A stretch of 64,000 bases of DNA from assembly GCA_958496175.1 (NCBI GenBank), contig OY292276.1, positions 29,842,449 to 29,906,448 on the forward strand. Direction: 5' to 3'. The position numbers and the translations under genes are program-made. The notes beneath the pieces were generated by a model. That model searched no databases, was not told where the DNA came from, and saw nothing but the letters and a program-made list of their open reading frames with translations. This DNA comes from Sisyra terminalis (lineage: Eukaryota > Arthropoda > Insecta > Neuroptera > Sisyridae). Numbering within the stretch: the stretch's first letter is position 1; each line of letters begins with the position of its first letter. Of the stretch, positions 37,130 through 48,855 are shown piece by piece.

Positions 37130-37470
37130 TTAAGGAGTTTTAAGATTCCTTGGATCCCACTAGCTGTTTTCAGTCATCCTCCCTTTCTCTCTGTAACAAT
37201 GGCATCCCAGGAGGATATGGTTTACTGTAAATTTGCCCCCACATCTCCTACATCCCGTTTGTTCACTGATCATCAGGTGAGTGTCTTAGTTTGGTATGAC
37301 CAAATCTCATCCAGAAGGGCTTATCATTCCTCCTAGTCAGGGTACCCAAAGGTGGGCTACTCAGTACTGTTTGTCTGACTCGCTGCTGTTTTTGAGGGTG
37401 GCCCTGCCATAAATCATCAATGGGTGATAATATTAGGTGTTTAATTGGAGAAAGGTCGCACAAAGTATGC
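37130..37470 (-). mobile_element. Jockey/I-type LINE RNase H tail relic (minus)
   Basis: On the minus strand the frame at 37463-37263 reads IDDLWQGHPQK, then RRNDKPFWMRFGHTKLRHSP, which matches the LWQ..W...NRRE...L.RLRIGHTRLTH block at the end of RNase H in Jockey and I-type LINEs. After a one-base shift near the stop it continues EQTGCRRCGGKFTVNHILLG, C, giving CX2CX7HX4C, the zinc-binding motif that ends these proteins (C..C...LTVKHIL..C). This motif is intact although the frame is broken. The rest of the element is not recognisable. Confidence 0.8.
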
Positions 37471-39199
37471 TTTGATGAATGGAAAAATGTTGTTCTCTTT
37501 ATTAGTAGTGTAGGAGAAACATTTCACATTCAGAAATGAATCCAAAAATTGTGTTGACCGGTGTTATATCTTTATGATGTAAAAAGTTTTGTAAATCACA
37601 CTTAATTATATATGAAATATAAATAAAACTATTTTTAATAAATATTAAATATATTCATTCATTTTGTTTTAAACGTTAGCACTGTTTTTATACATATGGT
37701 ACAAAAACAAAGATGAAGTACCTATATTAAAAAGATGAAACTTTTTTTTCGTAAACTCGTTTTAGAAACATTATTATCAAATCATGAACACGTTGAAGCT
37801 CGACTCCATGTTATATGCATAAAAGAAAGTAACAGATAAAAAATATGGCTATGTATGTTGTATAGCACTACATGGAAGTCAAGTTACAGATGCAAAAGAG
37901 ATGAACAAGTCCAGTTTATAACATAAAGAGCTTTCAACATCTCGTTATTTCTTTTAGTGGTCAGCCAAGCGTTTTTCGTGTGTACCTCAACGAAACTGTC
38001 GTTGTTTTTCCACAGAAGAGAAAATGTCTCAACATAAAAACGAATAATAAACTTATCCATTATCAAGACACTCGTAAAATTTTATATCATTTCAAAGGGG
38101 TTGGGACATTTTTTCTTCGACTTCATATCAAATATTTAACCTTTATATTCTTCCAACCCTAATGTAAGAAAATCCTCTACGTAGGTGCGAGCACTTAAAT
38201 TCCAAGTGTTATTTTTTAATTTCACTCATATTTTCGTTGAAATGGGTAACGAATTAAATACAGTCTTTACTGAGTGGCTTAAACGATAGATAGCAAAGAA
38301 AACTTTCTGTTAGACATTTTAATATTAAATTGAATTTCGTATTTTCTTCGTACTTCAGCTTTTTATGGCGAGGTAGATTGATGTTTACTGTACGTTTTTC
38401 ATTCATTCATTTAAATATGTCAACAAAAGACAAAAACTTTAATATTTAAACATTCCAAAATAGTGAGATAAAATGTTCGTTTTTTCTGTGCGAGAAAAAA
38501 TCTGAGTAATTCGTATGCATTCAGAAGTATAATGAAAATATTTGTATACACAGAGAAAATGTATTACAACTTATAACTTTCAACAAAAATCTTTTATGTT
38601 TTACAGAAAGCTGATGTAGCTGAAAACTATTTTTTGTTAGTGTTTCATGAAGATAAAAGTTGCTGTTATTGAGTATATGTTTTTTTTTTATTTACTTGTG
38701 ATAATAGTTCAAAGAAAGTTGTTTAATTTATAAAACAAAAATATGGTAAGTAAAATAAATTTATTTTCATCTATAATTTTTGAAACTAAATTCTATAACA
38801 CAGTTTGTGGATATCAAGTAACAAGATGAAACACACGCTATATGTGCATGCGTGGAAGTGGCTAGAAACGAGTGCGCAACTCTCTTTCTCTCAAAATTGA
38901 GGTTAATGAATATTGAGATAAGTATAACCTCAATATTGAATTGTATTGGCATGAGAGGCATTAATCCTCCCCTCTGATTGACACGTAGAAATTTTTGGCA
39001 TACTCATGAGCTAAATGTAAAATCCAACCGAACTTTCGGTTCAAATTAACCAATATTAGTTTTATAAATTATTTATTTTTGGATTATTTAAATATCGTTT
39101 TTTGATTATAAATGACAATAAATGCATACTTATCCTAAAATATTAGTTGAAGTCTTTTGATTTAATTCCTCCTTTTATATAATTTGCCATGAAAAAATT
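37471..39199. other. No gene recognised
   Basis: AT-rich sequence. The paired frames at 37884-38162 and the minus frame 38767-38961 show no motif. Confidence 0.5.
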
Positions 39200-40700
39200 A
39201 AAAAAAAACAGTGTGTATAGTTATGCGCCTGAGAGTTTCTTATTATTTGTCGTAATTAAAAAAATATTTTTAATCCACTGCCATAGCATATTCCGGTCGT
39301 ACTTGAAATGGTACAGCAGTTATTAGTAGTTTATGATAACTAAAATATGATGCAAATTTAATCACAAGTTTTGCCTTTAATGTTAATATGCAAATGTATG
39401 TATGGCAGCAACGACAGAGAACAAAAATGTAAACACATACATGTGAGTGAAATGCAGATATAATTATTATTGTCTCAATTTTGAACTAATTGATTGTTGA
39501 CCTTGGTTACAACTGTCATTTTGTTTTCAATCAATTACCACTTTTGGTCATTTGTCAGTTTTGTTAGTGTTAAGCTGTTAAAATTTTCCAGAAAGTTAGT
39601 AGTTCTCAAATAATAAAATAAATTGGTGGCTCATACTCCTTCTAGCGACATCAATATCTGGCAACGTCGCATTTTCTACTTTATTTTAATTTAATTCGTG
39701 ACTTTTATATTAATTGAATTCAAATATCAATGACTTACTCTTTTGTTAGTAAATTTTCATTTTGACCTGATTTACTCGCGAGTCAATTAAAAAACTAAGT
39801 AAAATATGCAACATTGCCAGATATTGATCTCGCTAAAACAGACATGAGCTAAATTGGTTACTTACATACTGTGTAGTATTTCACAATATTATTCACAAAT
39901 GACTACTTATATAAATTTGTATCTTACATATATGAATTAACTGTTTATTAATACAACATGGGTCACTTGTTCGAAAAATAGTTATCAAAAACATTTATAA
40001 TATAAACGTGGAACTTAGTCAATAACTATCATGTATAGATATGAATATACAGTTAATTGTATTAAAATACAGTTTTTCTAAATAGTCAATTACATGTACC
40101 TGCGGCATGTAAAATTAGCGAGGAAGTAAAAATGAAATTAATACAATAGTAATTGTTTAATTTTATTATCCACTTATATTTACGTAATGAAACTAATTTT
40201 TAATTAAAATATAAAAACACACAATGCAATTTAATGTATCAATCTACTTTCCTTGCATTATTTTACATATTGCATTAAATAATTTTAAAAAACACCTTTC
40301 TTTAAAATGTATTTAAAGTATTGTGTATTAATATGGATATTGTATAAACTATAGAAACTGCAAATGTTAAGTACAACGATATCTATGTTTTAATATAAAA
40401 TAACAACTGACAGTGCTTGTTATGACTGTTATTTCTTTTTGGGAACTTCGTCGTCGATCATTTCAATTGGTTTCCCCTACTAAATAATAAAAAACCTGTG
40501 CTAGCGGCTAACTCCGTCGACTTGATTTCGTTTTTAGTACTATGCAAATCGCTTCCAAAAATCGGCCAACTTTCACCCGCTCGAAGGTTCTCACTAACCG
40601 TTTGCGAGTAGCTTCCTACTATAGCGTCTACTATGGCGTCATATTTTATTAAAAATTCAGTTTGATTATTTAAAAATAAGGTTAAGGAAGTATAATTTCC
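39200..40700 (+). mobile_element. Long TIR element, copy A
   Basis: From CAGTGTGTATAGTTATGCGC (39209) this copy aligns by eye with 54661-56010 along most of its length. Shared blocks are CCACTGCC.TAGC.T.TTCCGG, TCATTTGTCAGTT, TATCAT.TATAGATATG.ATA, ATGTATCAATC, TATGGATATTGT, CAACGATATCT and AAAATCGGCCA. The right end has GGAAGTATAATTTCC, the diverged partner of the terminal GAAGTTATACTTC; the left terminal repeat is degraded. No long coding frame is seen, so it is non-autonomous or gutted. A MITE is nested at 39628-39849. Confidence 0.7.
39628..39849. mobile_element. Nested 222-base MITE with target duplication
   Basis: The ends are (G)GCTCAT and ATGAGC, with inner arms TAGCGACATCAATATCTGGC and the complement of GCCAGATATTGATCTCGCTA. 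It is flanked by direct copies of TAAATTGGT at 39619-39627 and 39850-39858. The homologous element at 54.7 kb has an uninterrupted single TAAATTGG at 55071-55078, which is the empty site. A nine-base duplication (eight if the last base is excluded) fits Mutator-like or hAT-like transposition. It is non-coding. Confidence 0.85.
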
Positions 40701-42686
40701 AAAATTACAATTTTCAGATTTTTTTTAGAGTTGAAGAAAATGCGTGCGGAACTTAGTTCCGGGTGGACGGCCGTACGAACGCACTCGCTTTTTTTTTAAA
40801 TTAGTTAATATTATTGATTTAATTATTAGATATAGCTTAGAAAGTTAAAATAGACGATGAGCAAGGTAAATCAATAATGCACAAATTATTAACAGTTCAT
40901 GTTTCAATGCAGTTAGCATCCCTTCACTTCACCATTTATTTGTATCCATAGATATCCGATTTATGCTATATTCAAAATGTAAAGCAGAATAGAAGCTTTA
41001 TCTCTTTCCCTTGATCTCAGCCCACTCACATATAAGCCTCCCTTTAGTATGTATGAAATGGCATAAACCACGATCGAGATGACTAAAGGTGAAATAGGTT
41101 CATGTTGATTGGACGACAGGTGACACATTGCAATTTCTGCAACAATGCAAATATGGCAGTGGTTACACGCCTATTGTTACAACAATCGGAATGAACAACA
41201 CAAACATATCTCGAAAATTATTACCTTCATCAATCTGGGTGAGGTTCATGGAATGATGATCATCACTGTTGTAATAATTGGAATGATTGGTAATAGCTCA
41301 CATAACATTATTATGATTGCGTATTGTCATGCAAATGAAATATCAACAAAGAAGTAGACTTCATTTGTTAATTTTTAGATATGTTCATAAAGGGATGATT
41401 GAAATTTGAAATGTTTCAAAGTGCATAGAAGGTCTTCGGCTTTATATCTGACTTAGCACTTTGTATGATTAACACAGATCGTAATTAATTGACTGTGTAT
41501 GGGGGATAATTAAGTACACAATAGCGCAAAAGCGGAGAGGAAAGTTTTCCATATCATCCGTTCTATTCAAGACTTGTATAGTACTAGGGGAGATCCTTGA
41601 AATACTTTTGATGTCTCTTCAAACTATTTGCGTCAAAGACACACATATAAACATATCAAAACCTTCATGTCATTTTACCAAAATATAATCTGGATTCCCT
41701 GATTGAAGACACATAAAGAATTTAAAACTATCAAATTCAAAATCGAAATTTTTTAATTTATCTAAAAAAAAGCTCTTTATTATAAATATTAAAATATTGT
41801 TAGTAGGTATTTTTTTTTTGTAGATAAAATTTTCTATATATAAGTTAAATAACATATCCTAGATTTTACTTGATGTGAGCTTTTAGATATTCTGAATATA
41901 TATTGCCTTGATATCTAATGAAAATATTCCCGTTTTCATGTATGCATGGATTTGCTGTGATTCGATTTGACATTCAAATTTAGGTATTGTATTGTAAAAT
42001 GAATAGGAATATGAAAGGGATGTCAGGGATGAAAATTCATATCATTCAAAGATATTCCTGTAGGCTGTTTTCGTACTAATATTTAATGAAACTCATGTTT
42101 TTGTTCATTTTGATTAGATTTTGAGATTGAGAAAATATTGTCAATACCAATATGTGTACGTATCGTATATTTACGTTTTGCGTTTTCTAATTATTTAAGT
42201 TTGTAGTGTTTCTCATTAGATTCGGTTTGTGTGCTCAGTGTAAATTCGTCTGTTCCTACCAAAATAAACGAGAGGTGTTTGTTGATAATTAAGAAGACGT
42301 CACTCTGATAATTGTTATACACTGTGTTAAATGCAGAGAGAACCTCAGAAATTTACACGAATTCGACCACAATGGTAGTCTGAGTCTGTGTAATGTGCGT
42401 AATGAGCATCAAAGTGTTAATAGTCGATATATACACTCACTGTGCTAGTAATGACGATTATGTGTTAATCTACTCCCAAATGCGTTTTGTAATTGAGTGA
42501 TTTCGATCAGAATTGCTATTAATCAGTATTTGTACTAAAAATACCCACTTGAAAATAGCACTTCCATTAATGGCTTGTAAATAAAATAAGAGATAAAAAT
42601 TTTGCTGTTATGTGGGCAGTAGAAATTAATTTAGCGATAATAACCATGTTTTGAGTACATTTAGAATATACTATAACTAGTAGAGC
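40701..42686. other. No gene recognised; short GC-rich palindromic block at its start
   Basis: At 40741-40790 a GC-rich block contains GGAACTTAGTTCC, GGACGGCC and CGTACG followed by a T run. It may be the end of another element. The rest is AT-rich to mixed; the plus frame at 41145-41357 has no motif. 42210-42420 is more GC-balanced and unexplained. Confidence 0.45.
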
Positions 42687-42892
42687 CAGTTAGGCTCCAT
42701 CCTAACGAAATGTATTACGGACAGAGATCAGCTGCTTTAACTACAACGAAATACATTTTCGGTGGAGAAGAGTGAGTGCGCCAGATCTGTTGAGCTTAGT
42801 AGTTCATAGTAGTTCAAATACAACGCAAGTTGTAATATGCATGGAATGGATGCGGATGGAGTGAGAGAAACTATTTCTCCGCACCAATGAAA
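42687..42892 (-). repeat. Dispersed ~200-base repeat, copy 2
   Basis: This is the inverted complement of 28176-28373, end to end, with scattered substitutions and one small insertion (a duplicated TAGTTCATAG-like word near 42800). The two boundaries agree in both copies, so the unit is a discrete element rather than part of a longer duplication. Confidence 0.75.
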
Positions 42893-45800
42893 CCGATAGT
42901 AATTCACCAACTAGCAATCTTAATATGTAAGATGTATATTAAATGTAACCAAATAATTTAATAATTATACAAATATTCAAATTTTATGTCGAAGATAAAA
43001 TCCAAATTAGTACAGTCGTGTAAGTGAAATTTTTAAGTGAAATTCCCAAAAAGTACATAGAAGCTATTTTTTTATTTATCGATAGATTAAGACCCAAACA
43101 GAAATTCAACCAAAAAATTCGCCACTGATAGGCACTACGTCCCCTCCCCCCAAGTTGATATTTCCAAAAAAATAAAATTTTCATTATAACTTTTCAGCCG
43201 TGCTAGATACAAAAAAAGTTAACTATAGTTAAAAAATGTTAAAAAATGAAAATTTCCTACAAAAAAGGTTCTTCAAAAATTTGCTGTATGTGCTGTATGT
43301 TGCTGTATACTAAATGCAAAAATGACACAGCTGGAAATATACGTTGAATTATAAGTTTACGCGTTTTCGAAAATCGGGTTACGTTATTGTTGATATTTCC
43401 AAAAATTATTGGCATCTTATCTGGGAAAGTTTCAATATTAGTAGAGTTTTAGTAATTTTTCGTTTTGAAAATTGAATTTTCCCGGTAAATGATCATCAAT
43501 ATTTGTAATATATTTTGTTTTTTATGAAAAATCAAAAAGTCTATATAATAAATATTGGTACGTTTTTACTATTCAAGTGAAATGAAGTACAACTAAGACA
43601 AAGATTTCGTCTTGATGACTCCTTTAATTATACAAATCGGATTGCGATTTAACTATCTTATATAGTAAAAAAGTTATGCCTATATTTTGATAAAGAACAT
43701 AATCATAAGTATTTTTTTCGTATCACGTTTTTGTCACAGTACTCAATTTTATTTAATGCTACCGGATATTTAATTCAATAGTTAGTTTGATGCTATAGTT
43801 GTGTATTTAATAGCATTACTTTTAACTAAATGCATTTGATAAGATCAGACAAAGTGGGAAAGAAAAAAAATTTCGTCTGGGGTTGTTAAACTGCATGATT
43901 TTGCAGGTTAGTTTATAAACTTTAAAATATGATTAACATTGTTAAATTTGTGAAACCTATAGTTAAGACTAACTAATTATTTAATTTTTAGGTAGTCATG
44001 ATTTCCATTTATTAAAGTACAATAGACCTAATGCACATGATCTAAAAATACTTTTAAATGTTTTGATAATGTTCTAAACTAATATCAACACAAATTGTAG
44101 CTGTTAATTTTTAACTTTACTATATACTTTTAACTTTACGTTATACAATTTTTTCGCAGCTTCTGCTTTCAAATTAAACGAATTTCAAATTTCAAACTAA
44201 ACGAAATATTTATTTAATGAATAGGGTTTGGAAAAATAATGGTATATGTAAAAATATCAAGAAAATTGGATTAATTGTTAATTGAAAGAAATTTTGTATG
44301 CGTTTGATCCACATATCACAATTTTCAAAGTTTCATTTTCTATTTTCATATGCTTAATAACTCTCAATTTGGAGTTAAATTTCTTGGCACAATACCTAAC
44401 AAAAATAAATCTAAAATTTCTACATTTATACGAAAGAAATCTACCTCATCAAAAAATCTCATAAGCTATTTACACGATATTTAAAAGTACAAGTTTGTAT
44501 AGTAACCATACGTGACTTACTCGCACTTGCCCTTCTATATTATTTAAAACAATTTTTTTTATTCATAAATAATTTTAAATATTTTTTCAATTAAAAATGC
44601 TCAGCTCCAATCAATAAGTAGAAATATAACGCTGATTTAAGTTTTTTTTTTCAATTTTGAGATAAGTTATTTTTAGGTTTAAAAGTCAACTTATATAACA
44701 ATCTTTGATATATCAGTTACGATGTAAAAGCAGAACCAAAATACATATCATACGTAAAGAACGTTTGCCTCGTTTGTTCATAAAAAACGTTAAAAAAGGC
44801 TGAAGATTTAGTAGCATCGTTCATGAAAGCTATTATGTTCAGGATAACAACGTTACAAAAAATGTAAAAGGAAAAAACAAGAAAAAAGCTTTAATGAAAT
44901 CTAAAAAAAAGAAACGCGATTCATTATCAATGAATAACAGTAATAAAAGTGAAGGCCGTCAAATTATCAAACTTATTTTGAATAATTTTCGATTAAATCA
45001 AAGTTCCTATTACGATTAAGTTAAATAGTGTGAATAAAAGAACTAGGGGTTATTTTAAAACAATGCTTTAAACGTAATCCACTTATTTTTAATTCAAGAA
45101 AAATTCTTTCTTCAACATTTTCCAATTTTCCCATTTTCATAATACAATATAAGGATTTCTCAGAATGTTTTTAAAAGTTGTGCTTTCTTTCTACAGACAG
45201 ACAGTTATACGTATTCTTTGAACTATTAAATGAAAATGAATTAGAAATATTCAGAGCGTGATGTATTCTTGTTTGAAAATAAATGAACTTTTCAGAGGAA
45301 ATTGTATGAAGTCGTAAATAATTTAAAATTATAAATAAAATATTGCAAGAAACAGGAAAAAATACGAGTATTAATAGTCACTACATTTATATTCAGGTAA
45401 TATACAGAATATTAAACTATGAAGATACGCTGTTTAAATTAAAGAATTTATTTTATATAAGTTAAAATTTGATAAGGGTATCGCATGCCTTCCATGAATC
45501 AAGCACCTTTTTTGCTTTACTCAGAACCGAAATAAAGATTTTCAGTACTAAAGCTAGTTAGTAAAGAAATCAAAGAACTAGTATTTAGTAGAAATTTGTC
45601 TCTTATTTTCATAAGAAAAATGCTTTTAGTACTCTCAAAATAAAGAATAATTCCACCAAAATTGAAACTGATAATGTCACTATTGATCACACGTATTGAG
45701 TGCTGAAAAAGTTATGGTATGTAGGTAGTAAGTATGGTTCACTGACGAATCAAAACAAATTATGAGGTAGGTGCTGGAATATAGAAAGAAATTTCTAGGA

Positions 45801-45950
45801 AACAAATAGTAGTAGTCTTAGGAAAAATTTTCATGGCAGATAAATACGTCATCATCATATGTCATACAGGAAAATATGAGAAAATAATACAATAAAACGA
45901 TAAGAATCTTTTCAGATTTGCCAAACTGAAATTAAAGCTACCAAACTTCA
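42893..45950. other. No gene recognised
   Basis: AT-rich sequence. There is a small tandem run of TGCTGTATG at about 43283-43310. The frames at 42984-43184 (minus) and 44282-44464 (plus) have no motif. Confidence 0.5.
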
Positions 45951-46495
45951 CCAGACCAACTCCCAGTTGGTCTGGGAATGCAAACCACTCTTCGCCCAGT
46001 TGACAGCATCCTAAAAATGTAACGAATAGGTAGACAGGCTTATAAAGATATGCTCAGTATAACATTTATGGGTTCAGAATTGGTTTAAAGTGTGCCGATG
46101 TACACGACACTAAATCAAAATAAGCAAACAAATTTCCAGAATAACTACTCAAAAAGCAAATTCCCATAGGTAATGGTAAAGAAACCTTTGAAATAATAAA
46201 ATAAATGACTTTTAAACCAAGAAAAGAAGGATACCAGATTGTTGAAAGACCTGTTAACAGGACACTGAAATAAGACAAAACATTTCCAAACTATAGGGAT
46301 AAATAATGAGCTAAGTGTATGCAAGAAATGTGGCAAGGGAAAGGAAACTACCTTCCACGTACTATTTGACTACCCAGCTATGACTTTAAACCATACCTAC
46401 TCTCTTGGTTCACCTGGACATAAGCTGAGAAGTATCCATAAAGAAGCAATTAGCTGTCTGCTGACCAATTTTAATCACAGAGATATAGTTTAAAG
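45951..46495 (+). mobile_element. Jockey-like LINE RNase H tail relic
   Basis: From about 46230 the frame reads TRLLKDLLTGH, stop, NKTKHFQTIGINNELSVC, KKCGKGKETTFHVLFDYPAM, and then runs on through SLGSPGHKLRSIHKEAISCL to a stop at 46493. This is the LL..LLTGHC.L..HL...G....+.C..C..E.ET..H.L..CPAL order that ends Jockey-type LINE proteins, with H.L..C changed to H.L..Y. Near 46019, NE, stop, VDRLIK is a possible remnant of GNE.AD.LAK, the RNase H active-site block. The relic at 11081 is related. A perfect 25-base hairpin at 45951-45975 marks the upstream edge. Confidence 0.8.
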
Positions 46496-46916
46496 CAGGT
46501 ACTCATGTTGCATAAAACCATTTCTTTTATATTGGCTCAATATTTCACCTAAAATTTCGGAGATGCTATTTCTGTCTACCTAAGTTGATCATACGTATAG
46601 AGACGAACACCATTTCGACCGAATTTGTTGAAGGGAAAAGACAGTTGGAGAGAGATAGGATCTCCGAATCGATTACGAGGTCAAAAAAGTTAAACATGAG
46701 TCCTCTAGAATTCAGTAATTTACCTGTGTGATTGGAACGTATAACAAAGCTGAGAGACAATAGTTCTTTTAGAGGAGCACAGAGGAGCTCTTAGGAAAGA
46801 TCCCCAAAACGACGAAGAAGAAAAAGAAAATAAGAAAACAATGAAAATAAGTTTCACATGTTTAATCATTTAAAAGAGTTTCACGAGAGCTTTTGAAACT
46901 TTTTTATTTAAAAGTT

Positions 46917-46960
<44 letters not shown>

Positions 46961-47299
46961 TACTCGTGTTTTGGCTAAGTAACTAGACCCTTTAATTAGT
47001 ATACATCAAGGGTGGGCAAACTTAATACTGGCACGATCAACAATACGTTTTTTTATTTACCCGCGATCGACTTCAAAAATGGGTTAAATTAAAAACAAGT
47101 AAATATTTAAGGGTTTAATCGGGGGAAAAATGGCCTATTTTCCAAATTTTTTTCTACATGAAAATTAAATATTATATTTAATTTTTTAACTGTCTTAAGC
47201 ATATGATATGCATTTAACAAAAAATTCTGAAATTTTCGTACCAAATTATTCAAAACTCCCCCATTGTGACGTCATTTCCTGTGACCTTTTGGAAAAAAG
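46496..47299. other. LINE 3' debris and a (TA)n microsatellite
   Basis: 46500-46830 may be the LINE 3' untranslated part. A pure (TA)20 run lies at 46919-46958. At 47008 CAAGGGTGGGCAAACTTAAT resembles a hAT left end, but no right end is found nearby. Confidence 0.5.
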
Positions 47300-47945
47300 G
47301 ATGTCCATCAAGTTAGCACTACACTTTTGAAATTTCGGAAAAATAACTACCGAATATTTTGGTGTTTTTTTGTCGTTCAAGAGTTCAGGAAAAAAAATTG
47401 TCGTTCGCATATTTTTCATGAAAACCCTATGTAGTGCTAACTTGACGGCTTGAGCTTTTCTATAAATATTAAATTTTAGAAACTTTTTTTGTGGCATTAA
47501 TTGGTGTTTTTTGTCGTTCAAAAGTTCAAGACTTTCGAAAGAAAAAGTTTTGTAGCTTGCATTTTTCCGAATATTTGAAGAAAAAGCTCAAATTGGGTGA
47601 GTTTTCAATCATTGAAATTTAGAAATTAATTAATGCCATTAATTAGTGTTTTTTTTGTTGTTCGAGACTTTCAAAGAAAAATCCTCATAGCTTGCATATT
47701 TTCCCAGATAAAACCATTTAAAGAAAAAGCTCTACTTTGACATTTCACGAATACTTATTGAACTTTCAAATTTTTTTTTGGGCTATTAATTGGTCTTTTT
47801 TCCCCGTTCAAGAATGCCAGAACAAAAATTTACGTAGTTTGGATATTTTCCTGGATAACCATTTGAAGAAAAAGCTCGATTTTAATAATTTTACTTACAT
47901 TAAAACCCGTAATTTTTTTCGCCATTAATAGGTGTTTTTGTGTTG
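47300..47945 (+). repeat. Tandem array of five ~142-base units
   Basis: The marker (TTA)AT(T)GGTG-TTTTT-TCGTTC recurs at 47361, 47503, 47645, 47792 and 47931, spacings of 142, 142, 147 and 139 bases. Each unit also has a 'GCTTGCATATTTT' word and 'TTGAAGAAAAAGCTC'. The unit matches those at 19030-19520 and, inverted, 20310-20780. Frames through it (for example minus 47246-47521) are repeat sequence. Confidence 0.75.
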
Positions 47946-48801
47946 TTAGTATATATTTAGTATTATGTTAAAATTAAGCAAGGATGAAATAGACTATCTC
48001 AGATTCGGGATATTTAAGTGTTTTCCCTATCTACTATTTTTCATTATTTTTTTTTAAGCTCACCAATTTCAGAGGCATGCGCAAGACATGCTTAGTACAA
48101 ATTTTTTTGGTGGTAGTTTGCTTGGTCATTATCTATTATGTTCAGATATTTCATCAAAATGTTCAAAATGAAAATTTTCGCGATTTACTTTTTTATATTT
48201 GTAGCTACGTAATGTTAAACATAAAGGCAAGTGGATATATTCATTGAAACTTCCGATTTCTATTTTTTGGGTAATGTAGTAATATTAGAAACAAATTTCT
48301 TATTTTAAAGTAAATAAATGAAGAAGTTTTTAAAATGGTATATTTGATATAATTTTTGGTTGAATTTCAAGGCAATGTGGGGTATATGTTGAAGGGTTTC
48401 CAAAACTTTTGTTAATCGCTCATGTTGTGCTTCAATTACGAATTGAAATTCATTTTGTGGAAGGCTTTTATTAGCAAGTAAGTTTGTTGGTAAGATGAGA
48501 GACATTCGGATGAGACAGTGACTCCGTCGACTAAGATTTACAATCATTTTTGTTCAATTAAATCCAAACTTGAATCAGCCAAAGTTAAAACACTTGTGTA
48601 ATTTAATTCGAGTCGAGTCACAAAGTTCAAATCGTAGTTAATTGTCTTGTTGTTAAAGACAGAATATAGAAAATTACAATGACACTAGAAAATGATAGTA
48701 ATTGTTGGCTGTTGCCAGCAAAAGTTTGTCAAATACAACAGTAGCAGCACACAACAGCCGTTCGAAACTCTACACAGTTGTTACAAATACCCTTATATAT
48801 A

Positions 48802-48855
<54 letters not shown>

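Noticed and set aside
47008..47060. hAT element start
   Set aside because: The left-end-like sequence has no partner end within a few kb, so no element is called.
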